DNA of 64,000 bases from Antitrichia curtipendula (GCA_951230915.1 OX579637.1:28272001-28336000), one strand, 5' to 3'. Positions 1 to 13,309 are shown, counted from the stretch's first letter. Notes: generated from the letters alone by a model not told the origin. Program-made: numbers and translations.

Positions 1-307
1 GTCGCATCGACGGACGAAGGTAGCAGATGGAAGCGCGGATAGTCGATCAAACCGTCAGATGGGCAAGCGGACGCCCGGTCTGACATTCAAGCCCCCCGTC
101 CGCCAGACCCTGTCCGCCCGACAGTCTGTCTATGTGATCCCGTCCGCTGGACAATCTGCGTGCCCGACGGCGAGTCCGCCCGACAGCCCGTCCGACCGTC
201 CATTAGACAATTAACCCTGAAAAGTACGTATGTCAAAAGACGTCCGGAGGTCACTGCCCGCGTCTATGGGACGTCCAATGGGTCGTCCGGACATCTTATC
301 AACCCTG
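1..307. mobile_element. Right terminus of an hAT-like unit (truncated by window)
   Basis: GC-rich sequence packed with GTCCG-type repeats (recurring GTCCGCCCGACAG) ends at ...TCAACCCTG. Its reverse complement starts CAGGGTTGATAAGATGTCCGG, closely matching the right end of the unit ending at 34510 and the ends at 36168 and 52267. The composition drops sharply to ordinary DNA at 308. A target-site duplication would begin actgcaca (308-315), but the left end lies outside the window. Calling it the same family is inference from the shared terminus. Short ORFs here are by-products of the repeats. Confidence 0.65.
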
Positions 308-2303
308 ACTGCACACTCCGTGGACCTCCGAGAGGTGAATTCGTTCCGTGAACCTCCGCATATCACCTTTGCAAGTTCGCGGAACGCCAACTCCGTGTCT
401 CAACTTCGAATCAGCTCCGCAAATCTCTCACGTACCTCTACACCACTCTCAAAGCCACGCCGTCCCCAATTCACCGTGCTTGCAAAGCTACCTACAAGAT
501 ACAAGACAGTGAACGCACGAACTTCAAGGCGACAACTTCACGCACTACTCCCTTCAACAACTAGAGCCATTCATTCACACTCAGAGTCCCAATACTTTTA
601 GTTAACCACTCAAAACTCAAACTGGAGAAGATGCAACCTTGAAATGCATAGAGCCTAAGTCTTAAACATCAAAGCAGAAGATGTTGTGAAGCTGCGTAAA
701 AGAAGGTAAGCGCATGACGGAAATCGGGGGGAGAGGACGCTCTCCTACAGGGCTTGGGGGGAGAGGGATGCCGTCGGGGAGGACCTGTCCAGGTATAAAT
801 GTTAGAGAAAGGGCGGCCCATCATGGCGGAAGTGATATGCTGCTCCCCCAAATTGACGGCTCCTGACACGGACTGGAGAGGTCTCACGGCACTCATGACC
901 GTGGCGTCTAAATAATGGCAGTAAGTATATGTATCATGATTGGCAATTAGATGTGTATTGAGTGGACAGTGAGGAACACCTTGAGTGAATTTGAATTAAT
1001 TCATTTGAATTAATTCATTCTAATTAAATCACCCCTGATCCCTTGAGTGCCCTTCTTTTAGGAAAATTAAAATTTTAAAATTTTTCATTTCTCCTCCTTC
1101 TCCTCCCCCTCCACCACTACCCTTTTGTAAAATCCTAAACCAATATACTTAGAAACAAAATGGGACAAACCTGTATCCAAATATATAATACCATCTATGT
1201 AGGCAAAATTACGAGATTCTACCCATACATTATTTTTTTGACTACTCTTACTAGTAGGTCAGTTTGGACTTACTATTGAGTGTTCTATATGCAAAAGATA
1301 TAGCAAATGATTAATTTTTGGAAGTCTTAAATTTTCAACCAAAATGGTAGTGTTCAAAGGCCATGGAACTTTTAAGGTTGAAATAATCACACTCATATTA
1401 AAGTTTGTAATTCATTTTGCAAGTTCAAAATGAAGACCTAAATAAAGTGTAATTATTATATGGATCACAAATTAAACTAATTGAAACATTAGTTTTGATT
1501 TGTAAGTGATATATAATTATGAGTTAATTAATTTTTAATATAGTGGCATTTTGATTGGTGGTTAGCATCCAAAGGTGTAATTATGTCAATAATTTCAAGA
1601 TTTGAAATCACAAAAAAATAATCATGATTTTTGTCAAGATTTTTTATAATATTTATGCATTTATTTATAGGGTTGCTCATATCATAATTCAATCATCATT
1701 CAATACGTCATCATTTCTAAGATTTACATAATTGTTATGACCAATGGAAGCCTTTGATCAGGGCCAAAAATGATGAATGATTGAGTGACGATACATTCGG
1801 AGCTATGATCATTCCTAAACATACAAACTTCGATTATTTTGATTATTTACAAAAGGCACTTAGTTTCTTTATCAATTACAAAAGTTGCATCATAAATAAT
1901 ATGTAATTATAGAATGATTGAATGATTCAAAACAATCAATGATACTGCATAATTGTATTTTACGTATGCAATAGATATATATACTATAATCTGAAGGGAC
2001 ATTTAAAGATCCTTCATCGTGGTCTGATCTAGCCATAGCAACTTAGAATAAAGAATAATAATATAAAGGAAATAATGGAATAAATTCCCACATTAAAAAT
2101 AGGAAAAATAAAAAGAACTAAAAACTACATAATTATATTTAATTTAATGAAATTCATTTTATTTTAATCACATGATCTGCTAGAAATTATGCATGCCCAC
2201 CACACACAACAACTATGTACAAGTTCATTTCATCATGAACAAAATGGAAATTATAGCCGTTATAGAAAAAAGGAAGTAAAATAAAACTATATACTATTGT
2301 ATC
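308..2303. other. Intergenic, AT-rich, no gene seen
   Basis: From 308 to about 900 the composition is mixed with short, unconvincing ORFs. From about 900 it is strongly AT-rich with many stops in all frames. I see no RNA gene, no conserved coding frame and no clear element ends. Confidence 0.5.
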
Positions 2304-2735
2304 GGGATTCTTAGGTTTTAATTCTAAAACCGCATGCATTCATGGTATTAACTAATCATGGTGCACTTGAGTGAGCTGTGTTCTCCTTGGAAACCCACTT
2401 CTCCAATGTTTGACAATTCACGTGCCAAAGAGGCCCAAAAAAATAGGGAGAAGTTGGAAATGTCAAGGATACTTGAAATTAATGAACATATGCAATTGGG
2501 GACTCTTAGGTTTTAATTCTAAAATCCCATACATTTACAGTATTAACTAATCACGGTGTACTTGAGTGAGTCGTGTTCTCCTTGGAAACCCACGTCTCCA
2601 ATGTTTGACAATTCACGTGCCGAAGAGGCCCAAAACAATAGAGAGAAGTTGGAAATGTCAAGGACACTTGAAATTCATGACTAAATGGACATAAGGACTC
2701 TTAGGTTCAAATTCTAAATCCCCATGCATTTTATT
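2304..2735. repeat. Tandem repeat, unit about 195 bp, 2.2 copies
   Basis: A unit beginning GGGAYTCTTAGGTTTTAATTC recurs at about 2304, 2499 and 2693. The first two copies are near-identical over their length, including GAGTGAG followed by GTGTTCTCCTTGGAAACCCAC. The third is truncated after about 43 bp. No ORF runs through it. Confidence 0.8.
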
Positions 2736-4199
2736 GGAAATCTATTTCACTTTAGGTAGCCTCTGTTTTCATTGTATATTGAATGTATGATTGTACTATC
2801 AACAGTTAATAACTAAGGGTTTGTAACACGTTTATAAACTTGGAGTGGGATGTGAGGTATTAATGTGAGACTCTAAATTAAATTATTGGTAATTGGAGTG
2901 TTCATGAGTCCGAAGAGAATTTTGAAATTAGGGTGTAAAATAAATAATCTCACTATAATTTCTCAACATTTAACATTAGTATATGAATATAATTATTATG
3001 TAGTTGTTCAAGAATAATTATGATACTTTTGAATTAGGTTTAGATGTAACTGGGGCTCATGAACCCCCTATTATGTGTAGAGCCGATAATATTTTTAGAG
3101 ATAATTATTCCTTGATTTAATTTGATCATGATCATGGCTAACTTCTATTAACAATAATTTTTTTATTTTAGGCAATCTAAATAATTGATAGTTAGGGAAC
3201 TAAAGTGAACCGAATAATTTTGCTATTTTGAATAATTTATTATTTTTGAGGTTAGGGATGATTGTAAGTATGAGCCTCTGACTAAATTAAATTATGGATA
3301 TTATTTAGTAACTGCTCATCACTAGTATTGAGAACACTGAACCCTAGCACCCTAAATCCTACAATTTGAAATGAAATCCACTTTGCCTAAGCCTAAATCA
3401 TTCCATAATCCTATAATAAGTTTCATATGTTCAAAAAAATAGGGAATGATCCGCTTTGTAGATAGCATCTTTGGCTACTTGAAAACCGTGCAACGATTCC
3501 ACTCGTAGCGCAACAATCTTCAGAAAGTGGACTAGTCAAGATTTGCAATGACAGTGTAGAATCGAGATCACTTTCTCACTGACAAAATTTGGCTCGCGAG
3601 TCATGTTTTCCTCTATTGAAAAATGCGCTTTGATACCTTCCTTGAGTGCGTGGAATTTCCGATTGTCAGTGGAGAATCGCACTAATACACTTAGCGAGTT
3701 GAAAATGCAAATGCTCGTGTTCAAATCCGGGTGCGCAAGGCCTCCCTCCAATGTAGTCAACTTTCGAAGTAAAGGGCTGCACGTACACATTATTGGGATG
3801 TATTGTGGCACGTTCTTCTAAAACGCATCCAACATTCAAACACATTGAACGCTCGCCTTATTCTGAAAAGAGCTTTCTGTTTGACAAATTTTAAGATCCA
3901 TCAGTAGATGCGAACCTCTTTCCTATTGTAAAATAAATGCATGAAGAGATTGAAAGGGCAAGAATGTGAACTTCTAAAGCATTCTATATACGCGTCTTGT
4001 ATGTAGATGATAGGTAACAGCTCACTTGCTATCGAGGTTGCACTTGCTTCCCTCCCTATTCGTGAGAAAATAGAGTACTGTAGAGCTCTGAGCAAATACA
4101 AAAGCAGAGTAGAGACAATGACAATGACGGCTGCACTCGTAAATGGTATGATGAGTTAATAGAATACGCGTATGTGTTTTATATATACATTAATAACAT
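2736..4199. other. AT-rich, no confident gene
   Basis: Mostly AT-rich with stops in all frames. Two minus-strand ORFs (3536-3811, 91 codons; 3901-4101, 66 codons) have more balanced composition and could be remnants of an old coding region. They lie in different frames and I recognise no domain. Confidence 0.35.
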
Positions 4200-5170
4200 C
4201 AGAGGATCCCACAATCTTTGGATCCAAGGATCCTAAGATCTTTGAAACCTTGGGTCCCATAGTCTCTAGTAACGGGGACCCACTTCTGTAATCACGAGAT
4301 GGATTACTAAGCCGGGGGATTCCTAGATCTCTAGTTCTTAAAAGCCTTTGATCACTGAGTCCGGGACTCCCAACACCTCTTTTACTAGGGTTCCGCTATG
4401 AATGGAATATGTGTCCACAACCTTCTTATTAGTAATAACTGGATATGACTTGTTCGGGGGACCCCACAATCCATACTTTCTCGGGTCTTGCCATTTCGGA
4501 ATCAGCGGATCACTAGCTCGTAGATATTGAGATCCCACTATCTGCTATCGAGGGGATTTTTGGATTTGGAATTAATCTAATTTGAAGATAATATTTGAGG
4601 GACCGCATAATATCTACTCCTCTTAATTTATTGGTATCTGAGTCCGGGGATCCCTAGATTTTTGTTTCATTATCCCAAATTCTTCTTTCCTTGGGGATCC
4701 TGGATCCTCTTTCTTCTGTGGTACCTTCATATGTTGGTAACTCCTATACCCGGGATCATGGATCAAAGATATATCAAGTACTGGCTATCAATCTAACTCA
4801 AGGGATCCCCAAATTTGTGTTATCTGGGATCTAGTGGTTGATTAACCCTATTCCGGAGTTCACTTTTTTATAAGTGTTGCGGTCATTGTCTTGGAGGATT
4901 CAAGTATATCTTCCGTAGCCCTATCATCTTCGAATCAACAACTTGAAGATATTCTTTATTTTCAGATTTCTCAAGCTTTGAGTTTAAGTTTCAAGATTTG
5001 TATTCTCTAGGATCCCGCTATAGCTGTGTTTGGAATCCTAAGTTCGATTTTTTGTTACATTTCCAGTTGTCATCACCTGCTTTTGAGGATTCCATGCTTA
5101 AGGAATTCTACTGTAGTTTAGGTTTATAATCGAGGGACTACAGGATCTCTGTTTTCTAGATTCGGATGTC
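4200..5170. repeat. GGATCC-rich repeat array upstream of DUF7869 transposase
   Basis: GGATCC, GGGATCC and GATCCYWGRT variants recur at high density through nearly 1 kb (for example 4203, 4220, 4228, 4624, 4684, 4802, 5009). They are separated by unrelated AT-rich sequence, so this is a dispersed motif cluster, not a clean tandem repeat. It ends about 250 bp before the first transposase exon. By analogy with the GC-rich arrays before the hAT-unit genes, I infer subterminal transposase-binding sites or a promoter. Confidence 0.45.
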
Positions 5171-5423
5171 GCTCTAGACAATTCTGCATTTTGAATTGAT
5201 TGGGATTTGAGTTTTAGCACAAGGGGCATTGGTTCATATTAGGTGTGAATAAAGACATGATGTTCTTATGCTGTGATGTGATGTGGCTTCTATTTTCATT
5301 ATCCATCTCACTCCACATTTTGTTCCCGCTATCTGTAGGTTCCGTGCATATTCCGAATTTTGGGCTACACATATTCTCGATCATTCTCGACTTTGACAGT
5401 CAAAAAGAAACTAGAGACTGATA

Positions 5424-8304
5424 ATGGATTCATTATTTGAATCTAATGGTGAAGCAATTATTCCATACCGAGGAGCAAGTGTGGAAGGTGAATCACAAGG
5501 GTCCATTGGAGAATCTGCACCGTTTGTCAGTGCAGAAGCTGCACCATTTGTGAACGGCGATTGGGTTAAGCTAATTTTTCATGGAATCAATGAAGTTGGA
5601 ATTGGAGTTGTGAGGGAGGTTTGTCCCCAAGACCAGTGGCTTGGTGTGCCAATTCCGGTGCATCCATGGATTTACATTTTGGTTCAGCCTCACTCTATAA
5701 AATTAGAATTTCAGAATGTATTATGCTCACCTCTTTAGAAAGGTGTGTTACGATTGGAAGATGTTCAGGGGCACGTAGTGTTGTAGAGAGCTGCAAACGT
5801 TGTTAGAGCCTCTAGGGAATTGCCGATGGATCCAATCCCATATATTCGTTTGGGAGCCTGGTTTGGACAAGACGTGCATCTGAAGGACGCTGAAGGAGTA
5901 ATTGTTTCGTTGGGTCGTATAATCTGTTGGAAGTCAGAAGATTATTTTCAGGATGAAACACTCGGTGAGGACTATGTAGGTGTGACAATCCTCAATGTCT
6001 TCATTGGTGAGCAAGACATGATAATGACTCATGCTCGGTGGCCAATGTCCAAGTGTTGGTTTTACAATGGTCGTTTGTTGAAGGAGACTGTGGATCACTT
6101 CTTTATCATTCCCGACACGTATGATCCTCTAGCTTATCTTGGCAGTAGAATGAAAGCCCTTTATTGATTTGTTGTTCACAAGCCCAACTTAGAGTTCAAA
6201 GATTTGCTGTATGATTGTAAAACTGGAGAAGATGTGATTCAGATGGTCAGCTCGAAGAGGTGCTGCAAGCGTTTGTGTTGCCAGCATTTCAGCCAGTACC
6301 TGACGCTTCTGGTAAAGAAGAAATTCTATTTGAAGTCATTCAAAGACTGCCGCGAGTATGGCATTTCCGTTGGGGGACAGCTTCACAAAGTGTCAGGGGA
6401 TTGGAAGAGGAAATTTATCACGCTACATGGAGTGGAAGTTTGTGGCATGGCGTGGTACTTAATTCACGGTATTTCGAAGTCCTTATACCACAATTATGTC
6501 AAGAGGTTCAACAAAGGCGTGATTTCTGGGATGCATGGTAAAAGAGGGGTTAAGTGCCTGAGGATTCAAATTGTGCAAGTCATTGGAACTATGAAAGCAA
6601 TCATAGATGAGAACGCATATTAAATGCCCCACCAAATGTGTACCGTGGGCAATGGACGCGTGGACACAATCAAATTTTTGCATGCTGGAAGGAATTGGAA
6701 ACAAGTCCAAGCGGATGCCAACGAGGTAGTGTTTTTAGTTTTTGATTAATCCCCGACCTAATCAGTCCTCTTCAATTCCTATGATGTTGCTTTCGGAGGC
6801 GTGTTCCTCGTTGTATTCCTTTTCTTCTTATTCATGTTGTTGCTGAAGTATACTAGTTTTGGATGTATAGTTGAATGCAGATTACGGTCCTCCGCCTGTC
6901 AGCTAGTTGACTATAAGTAGACTAAAGAAGGAGCATTTCAACAATGTCTCCATTAAGCCCATCGAAAGTTTGTTCGCAAGGTGTAGTACATGCAGCCACT
7001 TCCAGCAATTCCTGCTCAAATCACCTAAGGACAACTCTGAGTCCGTGGAGTTCATGAAGCAGCGGACTCAACATCTCAATCACCAAGCTTCCTGCCGTCG
7101 ATTGTATGCGTCTTGGCGCGAGGAGTCCAAACAAAACCCTCAAGACATATTATGTATAATTCACGACAAGATGGACACATCCAAGAGAGCTCTACCAAGA
7201 ATGCGGGTGACAACTAAGGCCACGGCGGGATTGGGGCAGCTTCCGATGAGCGTAACTAGAATGGTTGCTCATGGTCATGGTGACGGGGCATACGCTCATT
7301 ACGCTCCATCGTGTCGGCCAGCAGACTTGAACTTCACAATTTTGTCATTGGCCAAGTTGATTTGGCGGCTGGAGGGTAGACCAATTCAAGAAGGTGGCGA
7401 GCTCTTTCCATACCTGCCTACAAATTTAATGTTCAAGGCTCTGCTAAGACAAAAGTCCAGATGTATGGACAGCATAAACTTCACTGGACTTGGAGATCGA
7501 GGGCCTCCTAGATGCACCCCGCTTCTTCAAAATTTGTACTTAGAGCTTGACAACTCTGCTAAGGATAACAAGAACAAGTATCTCATGGCATTTCTTTCAC
7601 TGCTGACAACACAAGGTGTCTTCAAGGAAATTCAGGTAGGATTTTTACTTGTAGGACACACTCATGAAGACATTGATGCCTATTTTAGCCACTTCTTGAA
7701 GGCCCTGAAGAGCAAGAACACTTTTATTGTTGCCGACCTCATAAAAGCCTTCATGCAATCCCAAAAATCCTCTTTCATGCCGGAATTCATACATGAGGTG
7801 GCGGACTTCAAGTCCTTTGTCAAGGATTACTAGTGCAGTGGATCCGCTAGATTAATTGGGTTGGGGGAGATGCATTTATTCAGGTTCTACATGGACACTG
7901 ATGGGGTCCTGGTCGTGCGGTTTAAGAAGTTAATAGCCGATTCACAGTGGCTTCTGACTGATAAACCGTCTCTTCACCTTTGGAAAAAAGACATCAATGG
8001 TCGGCTGATGCTTCCTCTGGGGTGTCCCAAGCCGGTCCCATTCAAGCCCATGTGGAGTAGCAAAGTTCCCAAGCCGATAAGAAATCAAGAAAAAGCTAGG
8101 GATTTTGCACAGAAAACTCTTGTGGAAAAAGGTTTCATGATGGTAGGATTGGAGAAGTACATCCAGTATTGGTAGAATGGAATGTCAAAATGCGAGGGAT
8201 TTGCGACTGCATTCAGGCCTTACGTAGAGTATTGGCATAATGTCCTCTCTGAGCTTAAGCAACCACTACCCAAAAGTCCGGCGGAATTGGTGGAAGGCTT
8301 CTAG
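5424..8304 (+). pseudogene. DUF7869-type (DDE-like) transposase, decayed
   Basis: Reading begins at ATG 5424 and continues in consecutive frames with in-frame stops near 5736, 5805, 6165, 6621 and 7831. A probable intron lies at about 6726-6880 (GTAGTG...TGCAG), with a frame change across it. A Cys-rich segment near 6250 precedes a helical region. The C-terminal third has the acidic motifs of this family: HDKMD near 7170, LELDNSAKDNKNKY near 7550 and the hallmark VGHTHEDIDAYFS near 7655. Such proteins occur as repetitive transposase-like genes in bryophytes, lycophytes and some animals and oomycetes. The role is inferred: DNA cutting and transfer by a DDE-type transposase. The stops mean it is not functional as read. 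Readable homology fades near 8304. Confidence 0.7.
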
Positions 8305-8506
8305 CCACAACACTATTGGAGGTTGGTACGACAACGGTGCTAGATTGTGAGTCTGCAAGCACGAGCCTACGAGCAATGAGCGGATATTATGCAAGCGGTG
8401 AATTTTGAAATGAATTTTTTTTGTTAAATTGTTAGAAATAATTATAAAAATAGACAATAATTTAAATTTAAATTTTATTTTATTTTTTTAAAAACTATTC
8501 CACCCT

Positions 8507-8602
8507 ATTACCGTGGAACAATGATTGTATACCGATTACCGTGGAACAATGATTGTGTACTGATTATCGTGGAACAATGACTGTGTACCGATTACCATGG
8601 AA
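8507..8602. repeat. 29-bp tandem repeat, about 3.5 copies
   Basis: The unit ATTACCGTGGAACAATGATT plus a GTGTACCG-like spacer repeats at about 8507, 8536, 8565 and 8592. The flanks are AT-rich. It may mark the 3' side of the DUF7869 element, but no terminal repeat was identified. Confidence 0.7.
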
Positions 8603-8872
8603 ATTAGGATTGTTGACCTATAACCGTGCGTATATACAATTGCTTTAGGTTTTTTTTTGGATTAGGTCTTAAATTATCAAAAAGATGTATTATGAAGGCA
8701 AAAAATATAAGTACAAGAAATTGAAATTGAGATTGAAAATAGGCTTGCACTAAATGCGGCAGCAAATACAATATTCATCCAAACAGAAATACATACTTTT
8801 GAAGCTCTATATTTCATTTTTGTCTAGAGTCATCCACTCTCAAATTTCCATCACTCAACACCTCTGGCTCTT

Positions 8873-10927
8873 CTAGGCAAGTTCTAGATTCTTAGTGGAA
8901 GTCTTAATGATACCAACCCTAATGAAAAGGAACTTCACTTCATTGAAGCTGAAGCTTGGAGAATGTATAAACTTATCATCTACCGGATTCATTTTGCAAA
9001 AGTAACGGAATAAGTAGTAAAGATGTTTGCAATTCATGTATTGATGGCGGCCACCAATCGCTGAAACGGCTATGTCTACAAAATCGAGACAAGTGCATTC
9101 TGAGTACATGCCAAGCGTGATTCAATAAACCTTCTGCATGGGCTTCATTCCAGATTGAAGGGAGATTATGGCTCTAAATCCGGGGAAGGGGAGCATGGTT
9201 ACCCCCAAAATTATTCCTTTGACGTTACCAGCACCCTTCCATTTATTGCAATGCTCTGTAGTGGGAACATTTACAATATATCGAATCGCCTTGCTCCTTT
9301 AAGTTGATGGATATGTATCCGCATGCAATGGGCTAGGTTCATCGTAAAGGATTGCATTGAAAACATTTGACATTGTGAACAAACGTCGAGGTGACATAGG
9401 AAGTCGCTCCTGGAGTTGAAAGCCAGCTTCTTGCAACAGTAGTGTTTCTTGGCGGGTCAAACTGGTGTCACTTAATACATGCCAGATGTCCGGTACTTAG
9501 GGCCAATCAATTACCCAAACACGCTTAGAGCCTCGTACACATCGATCAATATCATCTAGACAAAAACAGAAGTCGGTCATGATCTCCTTGTTTCCACCAT
9601 ACAGTTTCTTCCGACCACAATACATTGGGGCTGGAGTGCCTTTAGATCCCTTTGCAATTTTGGCAACGCAACGGATGTTTGTACCTTTCTGTTGGGCATG
9701 ACATTTGCAGCTAGATTTATGGGATAGTCTTGCAATGTGCCATTGCGAGGTGTCACAATCACTCTCTATTGTAGTTGTAACATGTGATACATGCACAAAG
9801 TTAACCAACATGTCTGCTTCATTGGAAGGCACCGTGGATGTACTAGTAGATTGTCTTTGCAGCCGTGGCTGAGAGAAGTTGACTTTGTTCGAACGATGAG
9901 AATCACCAACCGAACAAATGGAGACGTCCAGCTTGCATTTGCTACTACCAAACACCTTTTCGCCTTCCAAATGTGGAATATGTGTTCCAACATCAATCAG
10001 GTTTGGAAGATCATTCAATACCTCTGCAATCTTTTTTGGGTTTCCACTACGTCCAGCGCCTCGTAAGTTCAACTCTTCTTTTGATGGTCTTGACCTTGAT
10101 GTTATGCCATTAAGGAATGCTCGATAATTTGTCAATTGCATGAAAGCTCAAATGCAATCATCATAGGTGGCAGCAAACAGGTCATTACTACGATTAACAG
10201 ACTGTTGCAGCCATCTATTATGAACAATTTCAGATAAATTGCATGATGGTATGTCTGCCATCTCTTGAAGATTCAACCCCTGGAAGGAAAAAATGTATAG
10301 TTCAGATAAAATTATAATCACCATCCAAAAAAGAAAGTTACACTATTGATATTGCCCTATCACTACAAAGTTTAGGGTTCTACTAAGAGGCAAGGTGTCC
10401 CCTCGGCGCCGAGGAGAAAGGACCCCGTCCTATGGTGATCAAAATTCCATTTTCATTGACGGAACTTATGGGTATTTGAAAAAATAAATGCAAATACTTT
10501 TTCCAAAAAGGCATTATGAAAGAAAAGTACACTTCTACAAAAGATATTATAGAAAAAATGAAGGACTGATTACAATACCATTTGCATAAAGCCACCTCAT
10601 TGGCGATATCAGAAGTGCCAAAATGCAAGCCACAATTCCAATTCACGCAAAGCGCCTTCAGAGGCTGCTCCAGATGAAACCCACCAAAGAACGAATCGCC
10701 AAGTACTGCATCTCAACTTCTTTCATACTCTTTGAATCTTTATATTGCTTGCAAAGACAAAGATGTTGATGTTGCAGATCTGGTTTGATGAACTTCTGGG
10801 TATGGCGATGCAATGAAGTACTCCAATGCAAAAGACAAATGCGCTCACGATTGACCATCTCTATTTTGGAATCCCCGGTTCCATGCACAATGCAAACAGC
10901 GTTTCAATTAGCTTGTGCACTATCCGC
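8873..10927 (-). pseudogene. Mutator-like transposase, C-terminal part (SWIM zinc finger)
   Basis: This is the 3' part of one transposase gene reading leftward from 21528. It begins next to the CACTA insertion with ADSAQAN then a stop (TGA) then NAV. It continues through 10888-10658 (VNRERICLLHW..., IKPDLQHQH...), 10141-9497 (SHKSSCKCH, CFCLDDIDRC) and ends with a SWIM-type zinc finger (CTC...NCKHLYYLF) at about 9090-8990. Several stops (TGA, and TAA after VIDWP near 9497) and a probable intron or degenerate stretch at about 10310-10570 show decay. MULE-type transposases typically carry a C-terminal SWIM finger. The pieces at 16439-17302 and 20727-21528 join to this one across precise target-site duplications. 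Confidence 0.75.
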
Positions 10928-11262
10928 CATCACTACAAGAAGAAAAGTATTTTATGACTGCAAAAATATGACTGAGGATGACTGACGACTAGTTGCAGTC
11001 ATATTCTTGAAGGCCAACACCTTGAAGAAAAATATGACTGCAAAATATGACTGTCAGTCATTTTTGGGCCTTCTACTTCACAAGTATTCACTATACAACC
11101 ATTAGAAACACCAAAGTACTTCATAGGGAACGTAGGGAACATGTTAGGGGAACGCTAAGTCATATTGTCAGTCATAATTTCATAGTAGTAACATTCTTTT
11201 TGTTTTAGACAACCCAAGAAAAATATGGGCAATTCAAAAAAAAATTGGATAAGCCATTATTT

Positions 11263-11450
11263 AAAATTTTGAAATCCTACTCACCTATTTTTTAGGATTT
11301 TGAAACCTAGTCACCACTTTTTTAGGGTTTTGAAACCCTAGCCGCCACTTTTTAGGATTTTGAAACCCTAGCCGCCACCTTCTTAGGGTTTTGAAGTCCT
11401 AGCCGCCACTTTTTAGGGTCTTGAAACCCTAGCCGCCACTTCTTTTGGCC
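11263..11450. repeat. About 37-bp tandem repeat inside the CACTA element
   Basis: TTTTAGGGTTTTGAAACCCT followed by AGCCGCCAC recurs about five times with point differences. It contains a short inverted repeat (AGGGTTTTGAAACCCT). Confidence 0.75.
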
Positions 11451-11479
11451 CTTCTTCCTTGCCTTTATTGTCTCTAAGC

Positions 11480-11935
11480 TCATACTTGTTATTGTTTCTT
11501 ATTTTTTGCTTCTTAGTTGTTGTCTTTTATTGTATTTTAGTTCTTCTTTTTTGTTGCTTCTTAGTTTTAATCATGCTTCTTGTTTCTTGTTGTTGTATCT
11601 ATACTCTTTCTTTCTTTAGCATTTTAACTCCTTCTTAGTTCTTGTTTTTTATTTCTTCTTGTTGCTTTTTAATTCTAGCTTCTTGTTTATTTTTGTTGCA
11701 TCTTAATTCTTGTTTCTTGTTGTTTCTTAGTTGTTGTTTCTTGTTTCTTTTTGTTGCATCTTAACTCTTGTTTCTTGTTGTGTCTTAGTTGTTGTTTCTT
11801 GTTTCTTTTTGTTGCATCTTAACTCTTGTTTCTTATTGTTTCTTAGTTGTTGCTTCTTGTTTCTTATTGTGTCTTAGTTGTTGCTTCTTGTTTCTTGTTG
11901 CATCTTAACTCTTGCTTGTTGTTATCTCTTAATAC
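11480..11935. repeat. TTGTTTCTTG-rich tandem repeat, about 59-bp period
   Basis: A pyrimidine-rich tract in which TTGTTGCATCTTAACTCTTG and neighbouring blocks recur at about 11694, 11752 and 11811. A Leu/Ser-rich ORF at 11847-12029 is a by-product of this composition. Confidence 0.7.
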
Positions 11936-12494
11936 TTGTCTATTTTTTCTTCTTGTTTTCTCCATCACCATTCTTATTTTTCCTATCCTAAACTTGAGCT
12001 ACATGTTTTGTATAGTTGTAAGCCTTTGAAGGTTGAGCTTTGTTGTTCATGCACTAAAAATTAACCTCCCATTTCTTTAATTGTTTATGCAGGCACCAAA
12101 AGTTGAAACAAGGTCATTGGAAGCTACTTGCAATCAAAAAGAGCCATTTTTACATATTGTAAGGAATATAGGTCATACTGGATTTTGTGAATGATTCATT
12201 GTGGTATATATGTTTTGTATTGGTGACTACTAAATGTCAATGAAGAAAGTTGCTTTCCTTCTTACATTCTCCCTTTCCAATATGATTATCTCTTGTATAT
12301 CTCTAGAATCATATGTATTTATTTTTAACTATATGAAGTCTTTTCCAAAATATGACTTTGTATTTTCCAAAATACAACTGCAATTAGTCATAAACTACCA
12401 ATTACATCCATATGAACTCCCACATCAACCACAATATGATTCATAAGAGTCATATTTCACATTATTCAAAAATATGGCTAACAAGAGTCATATT

Positions 12495-12700
12495 CTACAT
12501 CTATAAAAAATATGACTGTACAAAGTCATATTCCACGCCAGCCAAAATATGACTAATCGCAGTCATTTTCCACGCCAGCCAAAATATGACTAACCACAGT
12601 CATATGCCATATTAGCCAAAATGTGACTGACCGCAGTCATATGCCACATGAGCCAAAATATGACTGACCGCAGTCATATTCCACGTCAGCCAAAAAAATG
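12495..12700. repeat. CACTA subterminal repeats
   Basis: AATATGACTGACCGCAGTCA followed by TWYCACRYSAGCCAAA repeats about six times. Each unit holds the inverted pair TGACTG/CAGTCA. This is the inner part of the CACTA right subterminal region, separated from the right end by the later insertion. Confidence 0.8.
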
Positions 12701-13166
12701 ACTACATGGAGTTACATGCTATGTAGGATTTATTTTTGTTTGTCTGGGCAACTAAAAAAGAATCAAGCCCTCAAAGATAGTCAAAGTATACCCGTTGTTG
12801 GCAAAATACGGCTAATTATGGATAATTATACCTCCCAAAAAATATGACTGCCAATATGATTGATGGCCGAGCGACTCGTTGGTAATGACTCATGTAACGT
12901 TACGGAACGTCCGGAAACTAAACTTAATACATAAAATAGAGATATATAGGAGAAGAACTTTGAAATTTTTGCATAAATATAGAAGTTTAGACGCTAGAAA
13001 CCAACATTAGAAAAAATCTCTTTTGTAGGAAAGTTAAAACTCTAATTAGGTTAAAACAGTGTTCCGGAACCAGTAGCCGGACAGTCGGAAGTTCCGAATC
13101 GTAGGGGTTCCGGCTAGGGAACTTACGGGAACTCCACCGGTTCGGGAACTTAGGGTTTCGCGCCGC

Positions 13167-13174
13167 TATATAAA
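13167..13174 (+). promoter_or_regulatory. TATA box of copy-1 ORF
   Basis: TATATAAA in a GC-rich context, about 135 bp before the ATG at 13310. The same box is conserved in copy 2 (17582-17589), supporting a real promoter. Confidence 0.75.
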
Positions 13175-13309
13175 CCCCGCCGCCATTCTCATTCGGTCTC
13201 TTTTCTCTGCGGCATTTTCGCGAGTACGTTTAGTAAGAGAAAGAGTGGTGAGATAGGATCGAGGTAGGAAGCGGAAGTAAGGTCGGTGCAACTCCGGAAG
13301 ACCGACAGG

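Noticed and set aside
3536..4101. Minus-strand ORFs of 91 and 66 codons
   Set aside because: Different frames, no domain, no splice junction that joins them convincingly.
11847..12029. Leucine-rich possible membrane peptide
   Set aside because: Translation of a pyrimidine-rich tandem repeat inside the CACTA element.
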